From contig NZ_JAMTCJ010000001.1 of the NCBI RefSeq assembly GCF_024171815.1, positions 992,001-1,056,000 on the forward strand: a DNA stretch of 64,000 nt. Direction: 5' to 3'. Source of the DNA: Williamsia maris (GTDB taxonomy: Bacteria; Actinomycetota; Actinomycetes; Mycobacteriales; Mycobacteriaceae). Below, piece after piece: positions 51,873 through 60,510 of the stretch (positions are counted from its first letter, which is position 1; the number at the start of each line of letters is the position of its first letter). The position numbers and the translations under genes were made by a program. The notes under the pieces are model-generated. The model worked only from the letters and a program-made list of their open reading frames with translations. It made no database searches and was not told the DNA's origin.

Positions 51873-52975
51873 CCTCCCCCGTGATCACCTCGCCCGGCAT
51901 CGACACCGACGACCAGGCAGACCTGCGGGGCGCGGTGCGCGACGTACTGCGGCGCCACGGCGACTCCCCCGCGCTGCGGTCGGCCATGGCCGCGACGCCG
52001 CGGTACGACCGGACGCTGTGGAGTGCGCTGGCCGAGCAGATCGGTGTCGCCGCGTTGGCCATACCGGAACGCTTCGGGGGCGTCGACGCGTCACTGATGG
52101 AATCCCACGTCGTACTCGAGGAACTCGGTCGGACGTTGAGCCCGGTGCCGATGCTCGGGTCGGCGGTGCTGGCGGCGCAGGCGGTGTTGCTCTCCCGCGA
52201 TGACGAGGCGTGCGAACGGGTGCTGCCCGCGATCGCGGCCGGCGAGTCGATCGCCGCGCTCTGCTGGGCGGACGCGGCGGGCTGGGATGAACCGGGGGTG
52301 CGCACCGACGGTGGACTGCTCACCGGTACCGCCCACTACGTGCTCGACGCCGAGTACGCGGACGTGTTGATCGTCGTCGCGCGATCGGGCGGCCACGTGA
52401 CCCTGCACGAGGTGTCGCGCGACGCCGACGGTGTGGTCGTGACCGCGCTGCCCACCATGGACCCCACCCGACCGCTGTCGTCGGTCGGCTTCGACGACAC
52501 CCCGTCGCAGACCATCGCCGCGCCCGCGGATCTCCTGCGCCGCTTGCGGACAGTCGCGGCGGTGGCGCTGTCGGCCGAGCAGGTCGGGGCCGCGCGAGCC
52601 GTGCTCGACCAGACCGTCGAGTACACGTCGTCGCGGCGACAGTTCGGACGCGTGATCGGCTCGTTCCAGGCCCTCAAACACCGGATGGCCGACATGTACG
52701 CGTTTACCGAGACCGCGCGATCGATCTCGTACGCGGCGGCGGGCGCTCTCGTGGCCGACGATCCGGACGCCGCCGAACTGGCCGCCGCCGCACGCGTCTA
52801 CTGCTCACAGATGAGCGCCTCCGTCGCCGGGGAGGCGGTCCAACTGCACGGGGGCATCGGTATCACGTGGGAGCACGACGTACAGCTGTACTTCAAGCGA
52901 GCGCACGGTGCCGCACAGCTGTTCGGACAACCGTCGGTGTCGATGGAGTCGCTGGCGCGTGCCGCGGGTCTGTGA
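51869..52975 (+). CDS. Acyl-CoA dehydrogenase, short partner subunit 2
   Basis: A 368-aa acyl-CoA dehydrogenase-family protein. It has IPERFGGVDASLMESHVVLEELGRTL near the N terminus, SRRQFGRVIGSFQALKHRMADMYA and GGIGITWEHDVQLYFKRAHGAAQLFG. It is a second protein with the FAD block, so one full subunit may have two alternative partners, or the three act in sequence. GTG 51869 overlaps the preceding stop by four bases. Last gene of the operon. Confidence 0.87.
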   Translation: MTSPVITSPGIDTDDQADLRGAVRDVLRRHGDSPALRSAMAATPRYDRTLWSALAEQIGVAALAIPERFGGVDASLMESHVVLEELGRTLSPVPMLGSAVLAAQAVLLSRDDEACERVLPAIAAGESIAALCWADAAGWDEPGVRTDGGLLTGTAHYVLDAEYADVLIVVARSGGHVTLHEVSRDADGVVVTALPTMDPTRPLSSVGFDDTPSQTIAAPADLLRRLRTVAAVALSAEQVGAARAVLDQTVEYTSSRRQFGRVIGSFQALKHRMADMYAFTETARSISYAAAGALVADDPDAAELAAAARVYCSQMSASVAGEAVQLHGGIGITWEHDVQLYFKRAHGAAQLFGQPSVSMESLARAAGL

Positions 52976-53043
52976 CGTCTCGGGGCATCGGCATATGCCC
53001 GCGGTGAGTACGTGCACCCGACCGGAGTACTACCATCCGATTG

Positions 53044-54276
53044 ATGAATGACCGCTCGAGGACGCGTGGCGGCCCGGCCGGGAACTATCTGGATCCGGCC
53101 AGTGTCAGCCCCGTGTTGAACACCACCCTCGAGCTCGCCGCCACGGCGGCCGGCTACCCCGTCGCACTCCTGCACATCCTCGACGACGAGAACCAGCACG
53201 TCCTCGCGGCCTACGGGATCGAAGGGCTGGTCGGCGCGGTCACCAACCGTCAGTCGACGACGTGCAAGGAAGTCGTCGACACCGGTAGGCCCCTGGTGAT
53301 CACCGACGCGTCCGAACCCGGCCTCGATCCGTCGCTGACCGCACCGCTCGTCGCGGCGGGCATGCGGACATACGTCGGGGTGCCACTGTTCAGCCGCGAG
53401 CACACCGCAATCGGCACGCTGTGCATGACCGACACCGTCGGACACGACATCGGTCCCGAGGACGTCCAGATCCTGCAGAAGTACGCCAAGGTCCTCGAGG
53501 AGCAACTCGAGCTGCAGCGCGACCGGACCGTCACGACCGACGCGTACTCGATCGAGGAGATCGTCGACGCCATGTCCCGCGACGAGATCCGGCCGTGGTT
53601 CCAGGCCATCGTCGACCCACGCACCCGGCGGACCCACGGGTACGAGGCGCTGTGCCGGTGGCTCCACCCGACCGACGGCGTCCTGAGCCCGGCGCGGTTC
53701 CTGCCCACGGTCCGCAGCACCGACATCATGCTCGACCTCGACCTGCAGGTCCTGCGTCAGGCCATGGCGATGATGCTCGAGCACGACACGGCCGACGAGC
53801 AGACCGTGCTGCACGCCAACATCGACGGCGCGCACCTCATCCGACCGCAGCGCATCGAGATGCTCACCTCGGTGATCAGCGAGAGCGACTTCCCCACCGA
53901 CCGACTGCGCATCGAGCTCATCGAATCAGCCACTCTGGACGACTCGGTTGCGGCCCAGGCGATCTCGAAGCTGCGCGCGATCGGCGCACAGATCGTCATC
54001 GACGACGTGGGGCGCGGGTGGTCATCGCTGAGCCGGATGGTCACGTGGCCCATCGACGGTTTCAAGATCGACGCGTCACTCACATCCGGTCTCGGGACGC
54101 GGGTCGTCGACCATCTGCTGACCGGCCTGATCGAGCACGCGGACGCCAACGACCTGGTGGTGATCGCCGAGGGAATCGAGACCCCCGAGCAGGTCCGCTC
54201 ACTGGTCGCTCTGCAGTGTCCGCTGGCGCAGGGCTACCACTTCCAGGTGCCGCAGCCCGACCCACGTCCGGCCTAG
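53044..54276 (+). CDS. GAF-EAL protein, candidate c-di-GMP phosphodiesterase
   Basis: A 410-aa cytoplasmic protein with a GAF sensor domain at about 20-155 (AGYPVALLHILDDENQHVLAAYG, TCKEVVDTGRPLVITDA, YVGVPLFSREHTAIGTLCMTD) and an EAL domain at about 170-405. EAL residues present are YEALCRW, HANIDGAHL (Asn), RIELIESA (Glu), IVIDDVGRG (Asp-Asp), FKIDASL (Lys), IAEGIET (Glu) and LAQGYHF (Gln). Loop 6 is DDVGRGWSS where most active enzymes have DDFGTGYSS. Catalytic residues appear kept, so activity is likely. No GGDEF domain is attached. An in-frame TTG precedes the ATG by one codon. It stands alone between catabolic operons. Confidence 0.85.
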   Translation: MNDRSRTRGGPAGNYLDPASVSPVLNTTLELAATAAGYPVALLHILDDENQHVLAAYGIEGLVGAVTNRQSTTCKEVVDTGRPLVITDASEPGLDPSLTAPLVAAGMRTYVGVPLFSREHTAIGTLCMTDTVGHDIGPEDVQILQKYAKVLEEQLELQRDRTVTTDAYSIEEIVDAMSRDEIRPWFQAIVDPRTRRTHGYEALCRWLHPTDGVLSPARFLPTVRSTDIMLDLDLQVLRQAMAMMLEHDTADEQTVLHANIDGAHLIRPQRIEMLTSVISESDFPTDRLRIELIESATLDDSVAAQAISKLRAIGAQIVIDDVGRGWSSLSRMVTWPIDGFKIDASLTSGLGTRVVDHLLTGLIEHADANDLVVIAEGIETPEQVRSLVALQCPLAQGYHFQVPQPDPRPA

Positions 54277-54293
54277 GCACCACACCGATCCGC

Positions 54294-55445
54294 TCAGGCC
54301 TGCGGCACCAGGCCCTCGAACTCGGCGTCGACCATCGCGTCGTCGAGACCGAAGTCGGCGAGTGAATACCGGTGTGTCGGTTTGCGATCGCCGGACTTGC
54401 TCTCGCCGTCCATGGTGGTCATCGCCGCACGGGCGTCGTCGGTGAACGGCGCGCCGAGGGCGGAGTAGACACGCTCCACCGTCCCGATCGGGTCGTCGCG
54501 CAGTTCGGTGAAGTCGACGTCGACGAACTGGTCCGGGTCGTATCGCGCCCGCGCCTCGGTGAACCGACGCAATCCGCGGGACCACAGTTCGAGCTGGGTC
54601 CGACCGACCTTCTCGCCCACGAACGTCGTCGACCACCCGTCGGTCGCGCTCTGCGCCAGCGAACACATCGACCCGATGATCGTCCGTGGCGGGCGGTGGG
54701 TCTGGATGATCAGGGCGTCGGGGTAGACCGACATCAACTCGTCGAGCGCGAACAGGTGGCTGGGGTTCTTCAGCACCCACCGCTTGCCCGGGTCGTTGAG
54801 ACCGATCAGCTGGAGGTTCTTGCGATGCCGCTCATAGGCATTCGTCCAGTCCTGCTGGGCGAGCCATCGCGAGTACGACGGCAGGTAGGCCAGCGACTCG
54901 TAGGAGATCGACTTCATCGTCTGTCGGAGCAACTGCCAGCACTCCTCGACGTCGTCGGCGCTCATGTAGTGCAATCCCATGAACTCGGGGTTGTCGACGT
55001 GATGCTGCTCGAGACCGCTGTTGATCTGCTGGAAGACAGGATTGGCCTCCCAGGTGTCGCGCGGAGGACGGGGCTGCGGGAACTCCGCCAGCCACATCTC
55101 GAGGCCCTGATGCGCGGGATCGGCGGTCAGCAGACGGTGCAGCGCGGTGGTCCCCGTGCGCGGGAGACCGGTCACGAAGACGGGGCGGTCGACGGCCACG
55201 TCTGCGTATCCCGGGTTGGCCTTCCACGACGCCTCACTGAGCAACCGTGCGACCAGGGCCCCGCGCAGGAAGAACCGGAACATCTTGCTGCCCAGCTCCG
55301 TCAGGCCGGCCTCGTTGGCGTAGGAGTCGAGCAACACCTCGAGTCCCTCGATGTAGTCGTCGGCCCCGAAGTCGTCCAGACCGCACGCCTTGGTCGCCGA
55401 CGCGTGCAGATCGGCGACCGTTCCGACGCTGGTACGTCCCGTCAT
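54294..55445 (-). CDS. Sulfotransferase-family protein
   Basis: A 383-aa protein of the PAPS-dependent sulfotransferase family. FVTGLPRTGTTALHRLLTADP at about residue 93 is the 5'-phosphosulfate-binding loop; HRPPRTIIGSMCSLAQS is the region of the 3'-phosphate-binding Ser/Arg. An EGLE...GLVPQA tail and RWVLKNPSHLFALDELM fit actinobacterial members found in sterol-degradation loci. ATG 55445 follows GAAGGAG by seven bases. It is the last gene of the leftward hsa operon, 27 bases after the SDR gene. What it sulfates, or whether it does, is unknown. Confidence 0.85.
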   Translation of the reverse strand: MTGRTSVGTVADLHASATKACGLDDFGADDYIEGLEVLLDSYANEAGLTELGSKMFRFFLRGALVARLLSEASWKANPGYADVAVDRPVFVTGLPRTGTTALHRLLTADPAHQGLEMWLAEFPQPRPPRDTWEANPVFQQINSGLEQHHVDNPEFMGLHYMSADDVEECWQLLRQTMKSISYESLAYLPSYSRWLAQQDWTNAYERHRKNLQLIGLNDPGKRWVLKNPSHLFALDELMSVYPDALIIQTHRPPRTIIGSMCSLAQSATDGWSTTFVGEKVGRTQLELWSRGLRRFTEARARYDPDQFVDVDFTELRDDPIGTVERVYSALGAPFTDDARAAMTTMDGESKSGDRKPTHRYSLADFGLDDAMVDAEFEGLVPQA

Positions 55446-55472
55446 GGGAGAACTCCTTCTCTGGTGACCGGA

Positions 55473-56288
55473 TCAGTTGTGGTATTCGCCGCAGTTGACG
55501 TCGAGGGTCTGCCCCGTGATGGCACTGGCCCACGGGGACGCGAGGAACACCACGGCACGGGCGATCTCGTCGGGTTCGGGTAGTCGCTTGAGGTCGGACT
55601 TCGCCGCGGTCTGGGCGTACACGTCGTCGGCGCTGATCCCGTACTTCGTGGCGACCTCACCGAAGTACCACTTGAGCTGATCATCCCAGATGTAGCCCGG
55701 CAGAATGCTGTTGACGCGGATGCCCTGGTCACCGAGTTCGGTGGCCAGCGACTCCGACATGGCCAACAGGGCCGCCTTGGCGAGCTTGTAGCTGCCGTAG
55801 CGAGGCTCGGAGTGCCGGACCACCATCGAGTTGATCATCACGATCGACCCGTCCGTGGCGGCCAACGCCTCGGTGAAGGCCTTGGTCATCCGCAACCCAC
55901 CGAGGATGGTGAGGTCGAGGCTGGAGCTGATGTGGGCGAAGTCGGTGCGCGCCAACGGCTTCATCGACGGCAGCGCGAACGCATTGTTGACCAGTGCGTC
56001 GACTCGGCCGTAGGCCGTCAGCGCCGCCTCGACCAGTCGGTCGACGTCGGCGTCGACGGTGATGTCGGTGGGCACGACGATCGCGTTCCCGCCGGCCGCG
56101 GTGATCTCGTCGGCCACCGCACGCAGACGTTCCTCGGTGCGCGCGGCGAGCACCACCGATGCGCCGGCGGCCGCGGCCTGCAGGCAGATCGACCGACCGA
56201 GCCCCGGCCCGACCCCGCCGACCACGACGACCTTGTCGGCCAACAGCGGGCCCGAGGTCACCGGGACCGAACCCACCTGGGCCGTCAT
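55473..56288 (-). CDS. Short-chain dehydrogenase/reductase
   Basis: A 271-aa SDR enzyme. The cofactor loop is VVVGGVGPGLGRSICLQAAAAG, with Asp/Arg specificity region VVLAARTEERL; the active site shows Ser154 (MINSMVV), Tyr167 and Lys171 (YGSYKLAK), and NNAFALP is the conserved NNAG-like strand with Ala-Phe. It ends GQTLDVNCGEYHN. Start ATG 56288 overlaps the DUF1214 stop by four bases. Part of the KstR-controlled leftward operon by position, so a steroid or steroid-fragment alcohol is a plausible substrate. Confidence 0.88.
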   Translation of the reverse strand: MTAQVGSVPVTSGPLLADKVVVVGGVGPGLGRSICLQAAAAGASVVLAARTEERLRAVADEITAAGGNAIVVPTDITVDADVDRLVEAALTAYGRVDALVNNAFALPSMKPLARTDFAHISSSLDLTILGGLRMTKAFTEALAATDGSIVMINSMVVRHSEPRYGSYKLAKAALLAMSESLATELGDQGIRVNSILPGYIWDDQLKWYFGEVATKYGISADDVYAQTAAKSDLKRLPEPDEIARAVVFLASPWASAITGQTLDVNCGEYHN

Positions 56289-57505
56289 CCGAGCATCCTG
56301 TGCGCGAATGCCCGCTGCCGCGTGGCGATCCGATCACGCCACCCGGCGTCGTCGATCGCGTTGTGGTCGTGGTGCGGGAGGTGCTGCGCCACATCGTCGA
56401 ACGGCACGACCACGGCGGTGGGTCCGTCCTGCGGTCCGACGGGCGCGGCGACCCGTTGCCAACGGAACTGCATGATGCCGTGGGTGCGACCGGTGGTCTC
56501 GACCCAGTTGGCCACGTGCGGGTCTCGACGGGAGACGACCATCCGGATGAGTCCGTCCGGATCGATCTGCGCCTGCGCGGTGTTGAGACTCGTCTGGTGA
56601 TGGACGTAGTCCAGGGAGATGTACCACATGCTGCCGAGTTGGAAACCCTGGTATGGCGCATCGGATCTCGGCACGGTGATGATCATCGCCTCGTCGTCGG
56701 CGAGATCGAAGTGACCGACCGAGGAGTACTGCGTGGACAGTCCGCCGGGGGTGAGTCGGGGTTCGGTGAAGGTGTTCACCGGCTTGTCCAGGTAGAACCA
56801 CTTCGGGAAGTTGAACCAGGTGTTGATACGCGACAGCAGCATCTTGCCCGCGACGCGGTAGCGCTTGGTGAGCACGTCGAGGTCGGGTTCGTCGGCGGGT
56901 GTCCCGACGGTGTCGGTGCGCTCGATGGTGATGGTGCCCTTGCGTTCGGTGGTCCAGTCGCTGAACACCTCGCGGACGGCGAGGGTGGTGGCGCCGTCGG
57001 CGAGGACGAAGTAGTTCGGGGGAGGATCGTCGCGGGGCGGGCCGAAGCGCAACCGGAACGACCCGTTGTCGTCGATGTCGAGACGGCGGTCGTCGAACGC
57101 GTCGTCGCCACCGGGCACCTTGTCGGGGTTGTACTCCCCGGTGATCACCTGGAAGCTCAGATCGGTTGTGCTGCCACGTACCCCGGTGATCAGGTATTCG
57201 GCGCCCGCCTCGATGTCGGCGCTGTAGTAGAGGGTGTCGGGGTTGTCGAGGCCCATCTTCGTGTACGGGCCGGTCGACGTCGCGAAGAACGGATGGGTCT
57301 TGGCGCGGGCCCACGCGAGCTGCATCACCGCGTGCACGCTCTGCCCGAGGTAGCTGTAGCCCTCGGCGAGGTCGATGTCGGAACGGATGAACTCGGCGGA
57401 TGCGATCAACTGCTCGGCCTCGGTGATCGCCGCGGTCAGCGGGGCGGTGATGTCGGTGACCGGGGTGGCTTTCTCCGCGCCCGAGATCTCGCTGCTCACA
57501 GCCAT
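56285..57505 (-). CDS. DUF1214-domain protein
   Basis: A 406-aa protein ending in a DUF1214 region (FTEPRLTPGGLSTQYSSVGHF, YQGFQLGSMWYISLDYVHHQTSLN and DPDGLIRMVVSRRDPHVANW). No signal peptide or membrane helix is visible, so it is cytoplasmic here. The function of the domain is unknown; similar genes are frequent in sterol and aromatic catabolism clusters of Actinobacteria. It overlaps hsaB by ten bases at its start and the SDR gene by four at its end, so it is co-translated with both. Confidence 0.85.
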   Translation of the reverse strand: MAVSSEISGAEKATPVTDITAPLTAAITEAEQLIASAEFIRSDIDLAEGYSYLGQSVHAVMQLAWARAKTHPFFATSTGPYTKMGLDNPDTLYYSADIEAGAEYLITGVRGSTTDLSFQVITGEYNPDKVPGGDDAFDDRRLDIDDNGSFRLRFGPPRDDPPPNYFVLADGATTLAVREVFSDWTTERKGTITIERTDTVGTPADEPDLDVLTKRYRVAGKMLLSRINTWFNFPKWFYLDKPVNTFTEPRLTPGGLSTQYSSVGHFDLADDEAMIITVPRSDAPYQGFQLGSMWYISLDYVHHQTSLNTAQAQIDPDGLIRMVVSRRDPHVANWVETTGRTHGIMQFRWQRVAAPVGPQDGPTAVVVPFDDVAQHLPHHDHNAIDDAGWRDRIATRQRAFAHRMLG

Positions 57506-58068
57506 GTGTCGCCTCCGGTCCAGGTGAGGAAGTCGTCGAGCTCGGCCTGGGCCGGCGTCACCCGCGGGTGCTCGGTGGACAAGTATCCGCCGCGGTAGAA
57601 CAACAGCGGTTTGTCCTGCAGCATCTCCCCGAGCGTCGTGACACGTCCGATGGCGATCAGGTGGTCACCGCCGTCCTCGACGCGCTCGACGGTGCACTCG
57701 GCCCAGGTGATGGATCGTCTGATGACCGGGAGGCCCGCGGGCGACGGGTCCCACTCGATCGATGCGAACTTGTCGGTTCCGGGGGCGCCGAAGGTCGCGC
57801 TCACATCCTGCTGGTGGTTGGAGAGGATGTTGACGCAGAAGTTGCCCGCGGCCTCGATGATTTTCCAGCTGCGCGAGGTCTTCTGGGGACAGAACAGGAC
57901 CAGGGGCGGATCGAGCGACAGCGCCGCGAACGACTGGCAGGCGAATCCCGCCGGAGCACCGTCGGCGTCGATGGTCGTGATGACCGTGACGCCGGTGCAG
58001 AACTGGCCCATGGCCGTTCGGAACTGGCGCGAGTCGAAATCCGTCGTCCCACTCGAGACGTAGGCCAT
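57496..58068 (-). CDS. hsaB: 3-HSA hydroxylase flavin reductase subunit HsaB
   Basis: Supplies reduced flavin to HsaA for hydroxylation of 3-HSA in cholesterol ring degradation. The 190-aa protein has the flavin-reductase-like pattern FRTAMGQFCTGVTVITTIDADG, GFACQSFAALSLDPPLVLFCPQ, FCVNILSNHQQDVS and GDHLIAIGRV. ATG 58068 lies one base after the hsaC stop, and the end overlaps DUF1214 by ten bases. The longer open frame upstream is within hsaC. Confidence 0.93.
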   Translation of the reverse strand: MAYVSSGTTDFDSRQFRTAMGQFCTGVTVITTIDADGAPAGFACQSFAALSLDPPLVLFCPQKTSRSWKIIEAAGNFCVNILSNHQQDVSATFGAPGTDKFASIEWDPSPAGLPVIRRSITWAECTVERVEDGGDHLIAIGRVTTLGEMLQDKPLLFYRGGYLSTEHPRVTPAQAELDDFLTWTGGDTWL

Positions 58069-58069
58069 G

Positions 58070-59047
<978 letters not shown>

Positions 59048-59129
59048 TCAGACCATCGTGTCCGTCTGACCGCGCAGCGACCTCAGAGCAGTTGCCCTTC
59101 AGCCGCGGAGCGGGTCAGACCATCGTGTC
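59048..59129. repeat. 15-bp direct repeat flanking the hsaA-hsaC gap
   Basis: TCAGACCATCGTGTC occurs at 59048-59062 and 59115-59129. The right copy is the end of hsaA (stop and the last four codons read backwards); the left copy lies in the gap before hsaC. It looks like a leftover of a rearrangement or small duplication at the hsaA 3' end. Confidence 0.7.
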
Positions 59130-60296
59130 ACCGATCGGGATGCCGAACTCGCCGTTGGCGAAGGCCTGGTAGGCCCGCTCGGCGTCGTTGGCGGCGTGCA
59201 CGCGACCGGCGTGCGCATCGCGCCAGAAACGCTGCAGCGGTTGGTCACTGTCGAGTGCGCGGGCGCCTGCGGCCTCGAAGAGGCGGTCGATCGCGGAGAT
59301 CGACCGCGACGACGCACGCACCTGATCGCGACGGGCGCGCAGGCGGAGCTCCATCGGGACCTCGTTGCCGGCCAGGATCAGGTCGTACTCGTCCTGGACG
59401 TTGCCCGAGAGCTGCCGCCACGCGGCGTCGATGTCGCTGGCCGCCTCGGCGATGCGCACCTTGCCGAACGGGTCGTCCTTCGCCTTCTCGCCGGCGTAGG
59501 CGGCTCGGACGCGCTTGCCCTGCGCCTCGACGTGCGCGGCGTAGGCGCCGTATCCCATGCCGACGACCGGCGTGGAGATGACGGTGGGATGGATGGTGCC
59601 CCAGGGCATCTTGTACACGGGCGCGGTGTTGACCTCGAGGCCCGGCGACGTGCCGGTGGCCATGGCCCGGAAGCTGAGCATGCGGTGCGACGGGACGAAC
59701 GCGTCCTTGATCACGAGGGTGTTCGAGCCGGTGCCCTTGAGTCCGGAGACGTGCCACACGTCGCGGATCTCGTAGTCGCTGCGCGGCAGCAGGTAGCTGA
59801 CGAAGTCGACGGGCTTGCCGTTCTTGAACACCGGGCCGCCGACGAACGTCCAGTCGGCGTGGTCGCAGCCGGACGACCAGTGCCATTCACCGTTGACCTT
59901 GTACCCGCCGTCGACGACCTCGCCCATGCCCATCGGCGCGTAGGAGGATCCGATACGCGTGCTCGGGTCCTTGCCCCAGACCTCTTCCTGGGCCTGCTGC
60001 GGGAACAGGGCGAGGTGCCAGTTGTGGATGCCGAGGATCGACGAGACCCATCCGGTGGATCCGCATGCGCTCGCGATGCGACGCACGGCCTCGTAGTAGG
60101 TCACCGGGTCGACCTCGTAGCCGCCCCACTGGGCGGGCTGCATCAGCTTGAAGAAACCGACCTCGTCGAGACTGGCGATCGTCTCGACCGGGATGCGACG
60201 CTGGTCCTCGCACTCCTGCGCACGCTTCTCGAGTTCGGGAAGCAGGGCGCTGATCCTGTCGAGGACCTCGGTGCCGACCTCACTGCGCTGTGACAT
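59115..60296 (-). CDS. hsaA: 3-HSA monooxygenase oxygenase subunit HsaA
   Basis: Flavin-dependent hydroxylase converting 3-HSA to the catechol 3,4-DHSA, using reduced flavin from HsaB. The 393-aa protein matches HsaA length (394 in M. tuberculosis) and has the acyl-CoA-dehydrogenase-like fold: QPAQWGGYEVDPVTYYEAVRRIASACGSTGWV, NGEWHWSSGCDHADWTFVGG, HVSGLKGTGSNTLVIKDAFVPSHRML and the end HAANDAERAYQAFANGEFG. ATG 60296 opens MSQRSEVGTEVLDRIS. First gene of the leftward operon; two KstR-type boxes lie 29-64 bases upstream. Confidence 0.95.
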   Translation of the reverse strand: MSQRSEVGTEVLDRISALLPELEKRAQECEDQRRIPVETIASLDEVGFFKLMQPAQWGGYEVDPVTYYEAVRRIASACGSTGWVSSILGIHNWHLALFPQQAQEEVWGKDPSTRIGSSYAPMGMGEVVDGGYKVNGEWHWSSGCDHADWTFVGGPVFKNGKPVDFVSYLLPRSDYEIRDVWHVSGLKGTGSNTLVIKDAFVPSHRMLSFRAMATGTSPGLEVNTAPVYKMPWGTIHPTVISTPVVGMGYGAYAAHVEAQGKRVRAAYAGEKAKDDPFGKVRIAEAASDIDAAWRQLSGNVQDEYDLILAGNEVPMELRLRARRDQVRASSRSISAIDRLFEAAGARALDSDQPLQRFWRDAHAGRVHAANDAERAYQAFANGEFGIPIGDTMV

Positions 60297-60324
60297 GTGC
60301 GTAACTCCCAATCCGTCGCTCTGG

Positions 60325-60338
60325 TGGAACGTGTTCGA
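60325..60338. promoter_or_regulatory. KstR-type operator, hsaA-proximal
   Basis: TGGAACGTGTTCGA fits TnnAACnnGTTnnA. It lies 29 bases upstream of the hsaA ATG on the other strand. Confidence 0.65.
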
Positions 60339-60346
60339 ATCAAGAC

Positions 60347-60360
60347 TAGAACACGTTCTC
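60347..60360. promoter_or_regulatory. KstR-type operator, second
   Basis: TAGAACACGTTCTC keeps the AACnnGTT core and 13 of 14 bases of the perfect palindrome seen at 5812-5825. It is 22 bases from the first box, about two helical turns, so repressor dimers could bind side by side. Confidence 0.7.
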
Positions 60361-60439
60361 ATTTATGTCGAGGCCAGCACGTTTGCCGATGGTTTACGCC
60401 GGAAAAGCGCGCTACGGCTGGCGGCGGGACACCCATTTC

Positions 60440-60453
60440 TGTAACGTGTTCTA
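60440..60453. promoter_or_regulatory. KstR-type operator, kshA-proximal
   Basis: TGTAACGTGTTCTA fits TnnAACnnGTTnnA and lies 57 bases upstream of the kshA ATG, so each of the divergent genes has its own box. Confidence 0.7.
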
Positions 60454-60510
60454 GTACGTATTGCATCGAGGATTCCTGCCCGGATCACTCGATCTTCAGG
60501 AGGTCATGAG

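Noticed and set aside
60506-60510. ATG at 60506 as the kshA start
   Set aside because: It is out of frame with the Rieske oxygenase; ATG 60511 is in frame and well spaced from AGGAGG.
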